DNA from: Dryomyza anilis
Taxonomy: Eukaryota; Arthropoda; Insecta; Diptera; Dryomyzidae
NCBI GenBank assembly: GCA_951804985.1
Contig: OX638135.1
Span: 34,071,116 to 34,135,115, forward strand
Direction of reading: 5' to 3'
Length of the DNA: 64,000 nucleotides
Numbering within the stretch: position 1 is the first letter of the stretch; each line of letters starts with the position of its first letter. Below the pieces are notes generated by a model. The model was not told the DNA's origin and did not search any database. It saw only the letters and a program-made list of their open reading frames with translations. This document shows positions 56,236-64,000 of the stretch, piece by piece. The position numbers were made by a program, and so were the translations under genes.

Positions 56236-56240
56236 CAGTG

Positions 56241-56445
56241 CTTGCTTCTGCGTCTGGGATAGCTACGCAGCACATATATTTTGAAAAATCATCTTGAAAA
56301 GTTAATATATATTTATTTCCAGATATTGTTTCCGGTAGAATACCTACAAGATCCATATGTACTTTATCGAATGGTCGTACAGGCGTATCAGTTAGAACCA
56401 TTGGCATTTTACTAAGCCTAGAACTTTTATGTACTTGGCATTTCC
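56241..56445 (-). pseudogene. Element D integrase, N-terminal core (first block)
   Basis: MPMVLTDTPVRPFDKVHMDL (first catalytic Asp in MDLVG), VGILPETISGNKYILTFQDD and FSKYMCCVAIPDAEAST, broken off by the MITE at 56,236. Upstream, the zinc-finger part has been lost; RNase H-connection sequence follows at 56,450. Confidence 0.82.
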
Positions 56446-56449
56446 TCTG

Positions 56450-57640
56450 GGTCAGTTAATAGTTGACTTGAATTTAATTCATTAATTGTGTCTGTTGTTA
56501 TTTCATTCAGTACAGGCGTGCTCACTAGTTGTTTTGTTTTTAAAATTTGATTATCTAATTTATTCTGTTTAATGTGGAATTCTACTTAATGCATCTGCGT
56601 TCAAATTCTGTTTACCTGGTTTGTAAAATATTTCAAATTCATATTCTGATAATTTATGCCTGAAACGTGCTTACCTTGATGTCTGATCTTTGAGATTTGC
56701 TGTGCTACGTAAAGGTTGATGATCTGTATAAATTTGAAAATGTCGGCCTAGAAGATAAGCTCTAAAATTTTTCTTTTCCCAGACTATAGCTAAAAATTCC
56801 CTTTTAATGGTGGAGTAATTTTTTCTGCTCCATTTAATGACCTACTAGCAAATGCCATTGGTCGGTGTCCCCCTACTTTGCCTTGCGATAGTACCGCGCC
56901 TATTGATTCTTTACTTGCATCCGTTGTAAGTAAAAAAGATTTTGTAAAATCTGGATATGCGAGAATGGGTGGTGAAATTATTGATTCTTTTAGTTTAATA
57001 AATTAATTTTGACAGTCGTCTGTCCAAGCGAATTTAACATTCTTTCAAAGTAACTTATTAATTGGTAATGATAATTTCGCCATATTGCTTATAAATTTTC
57101 TCTAATAATTAATTAATCCCAAAAACGCTTGCACTTCTTTTTTATTTCTTGGCACCGGCATATTTTCACGCATTCAACCTTAGAGGTGTCTGGCAGAGCA
57201 CCTAGTTCCGAACATTTATGTCCTAAATAGACAACTTCGCGACGCATAAACTGAAATTTTTCTGCATTTAATTCTAAATTGTTTTCCCTTAATTTCTGCA
57301 ATACTCTACTCAACCTAAGCTCATGTTTAGCTAAATTCGTTCCGTACACTTTTGGCTTATCCACTGTGTTGTTATTTCACGTTTAAGCGCTGGCGTGTAT
57401 GTTAATTCAACGCCGTCTAAATGAAAAAAAAATCATGATATGAAATACACAGATTTTGGAAAGATGTAATTTCGTCTTTATTTAAAGTCTCATCAATTTT
57501 AATTTCCTCTAATAATTTGTTAATTCTGTTTGTAATGAATCTATGCTATTTATTATGGAATTATTGGTATCCGATTATTTATGCTAATTAAAATTCGAAA
57601 ATTTTGGTTTAAAAGTACTGTCTACTTAATTTTTTTTTTT
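56450..57640 (-). pseudogene. Element D reverse transcriptase thumb and RNase H (first block)
   Basis: From 5': RT N-terminal leader remnants (57,420-57,640), a deletion that removes most fingers/palm, then LRENNLELNAEKFQFMRREV, YLGHKCSELGALPDTSKVEC (57,113-57,364), and RNase [24 protein letters not shown] sequence near 56,900-56,960, [19 protein letters not shown] region, [12 protein letters not shown] at about 56,720-56,750, and KLSEYEFEIFYKPGKQNLNA followed by DALSRIPH at about 56,575-56,670. Several stops are present. The second block lacks exactly this RNase H. Confidence 0.75.
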
Positions 57641-57965
57641 AGCATTTAATTCTGAAACATAAACCCTATTTTGGCTAACATTCGATATGAGTTCACCCAA
57701 ATATACTCCTGGAAATATTCTTTATTTACGTTTTTAAACGTAATGATACTATCTTTGCTGTTCTCGCTTGAATTTTAATTTGTGGATTGAAAAAAATACT
57801 TTGTATCTCTGTCTGCGATTTCATTGGTAGTTTTATAATACGATTTTTATGTTAATCAAAGAATGTTATTGTTTTGTCGATCGCATTTATTACAGATCGA
57901 TTCCATAAATTTTCACGTCCGATTATGTCATCAGCTGTTACTCCTTGTTCAAGCTATCTCCATGC
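57641..57965 (-). pseudogene. Element D protease C-terminus and pol leader (first block)
   Basis: The frame reads LEQGVTADDIIGRENLWNRS (compare LEQGVPADGIVGRDNL of the second block), then ITFFD, KLPMKSQTEIQSIFFNPQIK and KIVSLRLKT. The Asp-Ser-Gly active site is missing: sequence upstream (57,966-58,080) is rearranged. Confidence 0.65.
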
Positions 57966-58129
57966 CCACTGTATATTATGCAATCACCTTCTTCTTCCAT
58001 TAATTCATATTTTAATACATTGGTCTCCTCTGTTCAATGGGAATTCAATGGAGTAGTAAATTTTACCACAGTCTCCTCCGACGTCTGATCCACAATTCCT
58101 AACGCTTTCGACCCTATATTACTCGTATT

Positions 58130-58730
58130 ATGGGGTCACCAGTTTTCTGGTCCAAACTGAGCCCCTGTTAGTTTCACTGATTATAACTAATATTTCCTGC
58201 TGATTAACATTTTTTTTTTCGCGTGGAAATTATCTATTTTATTCCCCTGTGTATACCTCCATGCGTATTTCATATAACTTGTATTATTTTCCGTGTATTA
58301 CTCGTTACTATTTTGATAAGCCTTTTTAATCTCTTCTAGTACTGAATCTAATGAAATTTCATTTAAGTATGTATTTTTTAACAACTCGTATAATTCTTCT
58401 ATTATTTGAAACTGTTTTCTACTCACTAATGTATATGCATCTCCCTCCAAACGTAGCCTAACGCATTTAATAAATTCCTCACTATCTGATTCTTTAATTT
58501 TAAGCTTCGCTGTTTCACAAAATTCAATAAATTTATATAATTCTGTTTCTAATACTGGATATACCGCCGATAAAAGTAAGGAACAACGTATTGAACGCGT
58601 TTCAATACATTTTCAGTACCCATTATTAGTGTTTTTTATTTTTCCATTAACTTAATCATATTATTACCTATACCTTTCTTAATTAAGTTATTTATTTTGT
58701 TTTTACTAGTTTTATATTAAATCAACTTTT
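58130..58730 (-). pseudogene. Element D gag capsid region (first block)
   Basis: An ATG-less frame gives LLSAVYPVLETELYKFIEFC, KESDSEEFIKCVRLRLEGDA, YTLVSRKQFQIIEELYELLK, NTYLNEISLDSVLEEIKKAY, one stop, and SYMKYAWRYTQGNKIDNF. The RLRLEGDA and ELYELLKNTY patterns fit the capsid C-terminal half of gypsy-type gag. The upstream part is interrupted by the hAT-like MITE at 58,734. Confidence 0.68.
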
Positions 58731-58733
58731 AAC

Positions 58734-60799
58734 CAAGGATTGAAACCTAAACGAATAAAGGTTTCGATTTCGGTTTCGGTTTTTTCTGCGTTTCGGTTTC
58801 GGTTACGGTTTCGGTTTTAAGTTTTTATAACGAAACGGTTTCGGTATACCGGTTCCATGTTACGGTTTCGGTTTTGATTTCGGTTTTTGTATAAATTTTC
58901 TTTTTTCCATATTTTTCAAATAATTTAACATTGTTTATACGGTGCTAAGTTATGTTCAAATTATGATATTGGGGTAAAGTGGGAAACGTAATTTAAACAA
59001 TGTTTTTTGTTATTTTAGTTAAAATATAGTGTTATATTAATTATTTAATTGATTACGCCAAGAAAAAATTTTAATTCAAAATTTCGTAACCACAAACCAA
59101 TGAAAAGCAATTTTTTGACATAACCTGAGATATGATCAGAATTGCAAAGAAGAATAATTTTGTACAATTTCCATCCATAGAAGCCAAAGAAATTAAATTT
59201 CAACAATTCAGTGAACTGCAATATATGTAAAATAGTGTTGATCATATGCAAGAGCAAGTCATGAAATGGTAATCTTGTTCTTAAACGCTGAGTCTTGCTC
59301 TTGCATAGGTACATATGATCTTGTTCTTGCAATACCTTTTTTGCCCTTGCTTGCAAGAATCTTTCAAAATTTTACTTTTTAAATTTTAAATAAAAGATCG
59401 AAGACAAATATCTTAAACTGCATATTAATTAAAAAAAACGAATAGATTTTGAACACTAATTGTATTTAAGTTACTCATTTTCCATATTTTCAATTTCTTC
59501 AACAAAAAATAAATTATTTTTCTAACAAAAAAAAATTTGAATTATATTTTAACAAGAATTAATTAATAAAATATAATTGTATAAATCAAATGATGTTGGC
59601 AAGATAATTCAAAATCTCAAGGCCATAATAAAATGAACATAATATGTTCAATGTATATTATACATTCATAATAAATATAAGGAATATTTCGTATAGGCAT
59701 ATTTCTATTTTCGTCAGAGATTAAAAAAAATCCGAATGCTGCACGCACAGTATGTAAAGAGAACACAAATAATATCTTGCAGGGTAACATTTTTTTTGCG
59801 AACACAAACTCAAACGCAAACGCTACAAATCGAACACAAACAGAAAGAAGAGAATACAACAATAACGAATTACGATTCGTATATACACACTTTCACAACA
59901 ACAACTCTTTGTTGCTATCCGGTATCATCGCAAGGCAACAAACAGACGCATGACAACAGACAGACGCATAACAACGGACAGACGCATGACAGCAGACAGT
60001 CGCATGACACCACACTTCATGTATGTATCTAGTACAGCTATCTAGTTGGCAACAACAACGAGTTTTTTTTATGGTACAAAAAATTTCCCGCCAAAAATTC
60101 TACCAAAATCGTGGATGCTGCTTTATTGTCATGCTGCTTTATTTTCATTTCTGTTGTTTTTGCACTTTCAAACGAATCAACGGATTTGTGAAAAAAAGAA
60201 AAACACAAAAAGCAATATATAAGCTTAATGAGGTACACTGTGAAAATGTTCATATATTATTTTTTTTTTTTGTTTTATAAGTTGAATGAAATAATGCACA
60301 TAGAACTTGACTTAAGTAAACTTCATGATTTTACAAAACAATAATAATAATGTGCATAAGTGCATATGCACAATCGATGTACGAACTAGCGTAGCGAAGA
60401 AAAGCGAAAAAAACATTGTTTTGTCTATTTTATCTTATTGAAGCGACTTTTGAAGCACTTTTGAAGCTATTTACCGCTACAAAAGTGCTTCACAGATCTT
60501 ATTTTTAAGATGCTTATATTCTTTAGCCTTAAAAAATTTTGGGAACTCAAAATTTTATTAAATGACACTTTACTTAAGATCTTCTATTATAAAATGAAAT
60601 ATGTTTTTCTGTTTCTATTTATAGGTACTTTTTTAAAAACCGTTTTAAACCGGTATAAAACCGAAACCGTTTATATCGGTTTTGGATATCGGTTAATTTC
60701 TGATTTTCGTATAACGGTTTCGGTTACGGTTTCGGTTTTAAAAATGAAACGGTTTTAAACGGATATCGGTTTCGGTTTCGGTTACGGTTTCAATCCTTG
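58734..60799. mobile_element. hAT-like MITE with CAAGGATTGAAACC ends, copy 2 (2,066 bp)
   Basis: Same termini and subterminal CGGTTTCGG motifs as the copy at 46,252, with a perfect 8-bp duplication CTTTTAAC (58,726-58,733 and 60,800-60,807). Compared with copy 1 it has ~1.3 kb of extra internal sequence between about 59,230 and 60,600. No transposase is encoded, but an 18-bp minisatellite lies within. Confidence 0.92.
59938..60012. repeat. 18-bp minisatellite, about four units
   Basis: CAGACGCATGACAACAGA-like units recur at an 18-base period with substitutions (CATAACAACG, CATGACAGCA, TCGCATGACACC). The NKQTHDNRQTHN-like frame across it is a by-product. Confidence 0.85.
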
Positions 60800-61135
60800 C
60801 TTTTAACCATTTAATTTATCTATTAAATTTTTACTACATTATTTATCTCATTTTTATGTTTCATTATTTAAACTTTTTAATCTATATTTATTATTTATGA
60901 ATACTGAATTAATTTATTTGTTCAATTTATTTTTTCTTTTTTTTAATTTTCCTGTTTTGTTCTATAATTAATTTCCCAACATTATGTAAATATTGCTGTA
61001 TCAAAATTCTTATGCTATTTAATTTATTTAAATTTACAATTTTATTAATCATTATCATTAAATGTCTCAAACTATTTTATATTGTTTCAGAATTACTTTA
61101 AAAATATTCTTTAATATATCAATTTCATATAACAC
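60800..61135. other. AT-rich remains of element D 5' gag region
   Basis: Between the MITE and the next repeat, no clear frame. By position it should be the N-terminal gag of D, too decayed to read. Confidence 0.35.
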
Positions 61136-61850
61136 TAGCTGGACCCGTGCAACACTCGTGCCAAGATTTAGTGAATTCAAAGATATGGAGCGAGGGCCCG
61201 TGCCACAGGGGCCCGTGCTTCGTTGTGGAAGTTTTTATGGGTTTTATAAATGTAATAACCAAATAATATTTCTCCACCAAAAAAAAAAACTATTCTCAAA
61301 GACAATTCTTTTTCAGACTGCGCTTCCCCGTAGAATATTTCACCCTAGATTTCTTCCCAGTAGAATTCTTCCCTGTAGAAATCTTCCCGTAGAACTCATC
61401 CCGGTAGGATTCTTCCCAGTAAAGTTTTTCACTGTAGAAATTTTAGTGTGGTGAGTTTTAATGTGGTGAGTTTCAGTGTGGTGAGTTTTAGTGTGATGAG
61501 TTTCATTGTGGTTAGTTTTAATGTGGTTAGTTTTAATGTGTGGTTGCTTTTGTATATATGTTTTTGTATTTGAATTTATTGTTTCATCTTTTTAGCTTGT
61601 GTATGTGCTGAGTTATGTCGTTTGGAATGTTTAGGTTGTATGGGAGGTACCACGCACCCTTGTCCAATCGCGCCCATATATAGCCTATGACACACTCCGG
61701 ACTCCATAGTATCCTGTTACAAAATTTCAGTTAAATCGGTTCAGTGGTTTAGACGTGATGCTGGAACAAACAGACAGTCCGACAGACTGACAGACGGACC
61801 AAGAGTTTTATATATATGGATATATAGATTTTGCTTATTAAAATATTTCT
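61136..61850 (+). repeat. Unclassified interspersed repeat (CTAGCTGGACCCGTGCAACA start)
   Basis: It starts CTAGCTGGACCCGTGCAACA, contains TTGTATGGGAGGTACCACGC (61,638), a conserved AAATTTCAGTTAAATCGGTT with CAGTGGTTTAGACGTGATGC, CAGACAGTCCGACAGACTGA, and ends TTATATATATGGATATATAG. Short TTCTTCCCGGTAGAA-type and TTTTAGTGTGGTGAG-type direct repeats fill 61,345-61,550. Similar conserved segments lie at about 25,420-25,690. Such repeats are common in insects; its class (Helitron or LINE 3' end) is not resolved. Confidence 0.5.
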
Positions 61851-62034
61851 TTTGTTTTATATCACAAATTCACAAAATTTTATTTTTTATTACCGCACAC
61901 ATTTTTTTCCACTATTTTTCACAATACTCACAAATACAAACAATATTTTCCATGATCCAAAATAGTTATTTCTTCCAATATTAATCTCCATTCTCTCCTT
62001 CTCGTCCCTTGGGAGTTGACGTATGGTCCGAAAA
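61851..62034. other. 5' leader of element D
   Basis: AT-rich sequence between the primer site and the inserted repeat. No frame. CTCCCAAGGGACGAGAAGGA on the minus strand follows the primer site. Confidence 0.4.
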
Positions 62035-62046
62035 CCGGCTGCGCCA
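62035..62046 (-). promoter_or_regulatory. Primer-binding site of element D (tRNA-Ser type)
   Basis: TGGCGCAGCCGG on the minus strand, three bases after the 5' LTR, differs by one base from the TGGCGCAGTCGG primer site used by 17.6/297-type errantiviruses. Confidence 0.8.
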
Positions 62047-62049
62047 AAA

Positions 62050-62197
62050 TGTTGTATGTTGAAGTCCTTATTTGACTTTAACTTCCTTGATCCTTTTATA
62101 CTTACTAAGTCTTTTGTCCTGTTTTTAATATTTAAAACAACCGAGTCTTTTTTACTTTAAGACACTTTATTTCGTTCTACAATTATTATACACAACA
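62050..62197 (-). repeat. 5' LTR of element D, internally deleted (148 bp)
   Basis: On the plus strand TGTTGTATGTTGAAGTCC ... ACACAACA. Its ~130 bases match the start of the 897-bp LTR at 34,962, and its end CACAACA matches that LTR's end, so ~750 bases are missing inside. CTTG follows directly and is the target duplication. Confidence 0.82.
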
Positions 62198-62640
62198 CTT
62201 GTGCATTTGTCGTATTCAGATTCATCAAGTGTCTTTATAGAAAAGTGCAAGAGCGATACCTTCGTTGATGGCATACGTAATCCGTAACCATATCGTTAAC
62301 GCAGGAGACAGCAACTACGTTGTGCCGCCCAGCGCCAAAGGTCCGTAAACTAGTTGTGGAGAATGAAGACCTACTTAATGTAATTTGCTAAGCATTAAAA
62401 AGTGGAGTTTAACCAGATTACAATGCGACCAACCGAGACACCCAATTTAAAGGTAAATGCTACAACTGTGATACATATGGGCATATGGCACGTGATTGTC
62501 GTAAAAAACGCAAGCGCTCAATAAATCAATCTCAGATGAATCCAGACATGAATAAAGACAGGACATGAGTAAAGACGAGTCAGTTCTGCGGGGCACGATC
62601 TGACTACCATAATCGATTGCCCCAGAGTCTCCTCTTCACA
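62198..62640 (+). pseudogene. Element C gag, C-terminal part with zinc knuckle
   Basis: After the CTTG duplication the capsid frame of 34,961 continues without a gap: LVHLSYSDSSSVFIEKCKSD, TFVDGIRNP, then a stop. Further on KCYNCDTYGHMARDCRKKRK at about 62,452-62,512 is an intact CCHC zinc knuckle followed by basic residues. Gag binds and packages the element RNA. Several stops lie between the two parts (62,277-62,440). Confidence 0.82.
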
Positions 62641-62945
62641 AATTGCTCGAAAGCCAAATAGCGAATTACTCATTGATTGTATAGCATATATGGTAACATT
62701 AGATACGGGAGCTTCACACTCAATAATAAGAAGTAACCTTGTTAGGGATGAAGTAGAGCAGATTATAAATAAGATTACAAACAGCTACAGGTGAAGAGGT
62801 CCTTATCAAAGGAAAGATTACCAAGAAAATCATGACTGGTACTACGACAGTTGAGCATGATTTTATAGTTGCGGAATTAGTAGACGAAATAATACTAGGC
62901 ATGAACTTCATGATAAGGAACTATTTCACACTAGATTTAACATGA
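62641..62945 (+). pseudogene. Element C aspartic protease
   Basis: ELLIDCIAYMVTLDTGASHS with the intact active-site Asp-Thr-Gly-Ala (about 62,704-62,716), then IIRSNLVRDEVEQI, a frameshift, VEHDFIVAELVDEIILGMNF and MIRNYFTLDL, the conserved C-terminal flap region. Two frame breaks inactivate it. Confidence 0.75.
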
Positions 62946-63892
62946 AAAATTTTCAGTTATGCTCACACAGAGAAGCAACTAAACATTGATTTTGACCAGA
63001 TCCCGAAAATTAAACAAGTTATTGCTCATCTTTGGGTGAAATTAAATAGAAATTAAATATTGAACCAAACAAAGAGCATTATTAAAGTAACGTAGTTGTA
63101 GGAAGAACACTTGTTGAGGCGGAGAAAGACAGAATTGTACCTATAAGAGTTCTCAATCTAGAAAACTCATCAAAATTAATCAAAAAGGGAATAGTGATTG
63201 GACAATATCAAGAGGCTTCAACGATTATAAATTGCGAGTCAAATCCAAAAGACTATGTCACACCGCAAATAGAGAAGCAACGGAATCACAATTATATAAA
63301 AGAATGGACAAAAGAATTGACAACAAAGAAAAGAGGAAAGTATAAAAACTAATTGATAAACACTGGTTTGTATTCGCTGCTAAAGACCAAAACGATTGAA
63401 GAACTTCGACCGTAAAACATCGAATAAACACTGGTAACTCTAAACCAATTCGTCAAGCACCAAGAAGAGTACTACTTGCGAAAAGAGACGAAATATCACA
63501 TTTAGTTAAAGAAATGCTCAATGGCGTGGTGGAACCATCTGAGAGTCCATGGAGTTCACCAGTAGTATTGGTCAAAAAGAAGGACGGTAGTACTCGGTTC
63601 TGCTTTGATTACCGAAAGCTTAATGATGTCACCAAGAAAAATAGTTATCCCCTGCCTAGAATTGACGATACCTTGGATGCACTCTCTAATGCAAAATGGT
63701 TTTCTACGTTGGAATTGCAAAGTAGAAATCGATAAGAACGATCGAGAGAAGTCTACATTCAGTACCAGCGGTGGGCTATGGTAATGCAATTTGGACTGTG
63801 CAATGCCCCAGCAACATTCGAGCAGTCATTGAAGCACGTATTAAAAGGTTTGCACTGGAAAACATGCCTGGATGACATAATTGTTATGGGTA
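62946..63892 (+). pseudogene. Element C reverse transcriptase, N-terminal half
   Basis: Leader: [117 protein letters not shown], a frame break near 63,735, FGLCNAPATFEQSLKHVLKG and CLDDIIVMGN. The catalytic YLDD box reads CLDD (Tyr to Cys) with both Asp present. Sequence switches at about 63,893 to the unclassified repeat also seen at 32,450 and 33,190. Confidence 0.85.
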
Positions 63893-64000
63893 ATAGGATG
63901 TCACTTATTTCACACTTTTTTCGATTTTTTGTTTTCTCACCCTCTAGGATTGTTTATTAAGGACAAAATCTAAGATAAGCAAAATGTTTTTGAATTTGAA
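63893..64000 (+). repeat. Fragment of the unclassified repeat of 32.3-33.3 kb
   Basis: AGGATGTCACTTATTTCACA and CTTTTTTCGATTTTTTGTTTTCT match 32,450-32,500 and 33,188-33,232. It interrupts element C reverse transcriptase right after the catalytic box and runs to the window edge. Confidence 0.6.

Noticed and set aside
59736..60032. 98-codon ORF with THDNRQTHN repeats
   Set aside because: Generated by an 18-bp minisatellite inside the hAT-like MITE.

Overview
This is AT-rich, intron-less, repeat-dominated chromatin from an insect, most likely a higher fly (Diptera). The basis is the mix of families: LOA- and Jockey-type LINEs, errantivirus-like Ty3/gypsy elements with env, mini-me/DINE-like repeats with (GTCT)n blocks, mariner, a foldback-type element and hAT-like MITEs. 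I see no host protein-coding gene, no functional tRNA or rRNA gene, and nothing bacterial. Nearly every recognisable coding region is broken by stops, frameshifts or insertions.

Region 1 (1-15,500) is a decayed Maverick/Polinton, a virus-like giant transposon. On the minus strand, in transcription order, are a retroviral-type integrase with chromodomain (10,863-11,532), minor capsid protein (10,144-10,800), a 46-codon ORF, major capsid protein (8,787-9,934), a conserved unknown protein (8,222-8,775), an intact signal-peptide protein (7,336-8,154) and an adenain-like cysteine protease (6,589-6,983). A second capsid-type gene (F54H12.2-like) lies on the plus strand and is split by an RTE LINE (485-3,400, 10-bp target duplication) and by a LOA LINE (3,797-5,905). 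A second LOA copy (11,533-14,815), with an inverted 5' end, cuts the integrase.

Region 2 (15,500-28,500) holds a plus-strand errantivirus-type env remnant in three collinear pieces (15,505-16,145; 18,927-19,431; 26,524-27,104). They are separated by a foldback-like element made of ~60-bp tandem repeats in inverted arms around a mariner fragment (16,432-18,895), and by a 7.1-kb composite insertion that includes a 3.1-kb hAT-like element (22,819-25,925). A (TA)n tract follows.

Region 3 (28,515-32,047) is a complete but dead Ty1/copia element on the minus strand, flanked by AATTC duplications.

Region 4 (33,616-64,000) is one nested structure. A plus-strand Ty3/gypsy element (here 'C': 514-bp LTR, tRNA-Leu primer site, SAP-like motif in gag) starts at 33,616. 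Its gag is interrupted at 34,961 and resumes in frame at 62,198, with a CTTG target duplication. The 27.2-kb insert is a minus-strand 17.6/297-like errantivirus ('D': tRNA-Ser primer site, polypurine tract, env) carrying two successive gag-pol blocks. D has itself received a Jockey-like LINE, two copies of one hAT-like MITE, a pogo-like MITE holding a DINE-like element and a SINE, a CACTA-like MITE holding another SINE, later LTRs of the C family, and a locally duplicated low-complexity block (37.6-42.2 kb).

The most informative signals are: a SINE whose 3' tail and hairpin match the 3' end of the LOA LINE in the same window; the Polinton gene block with one intact secreted or membrane ORF; and the order of nested insertions, which gives a relative insertion history.
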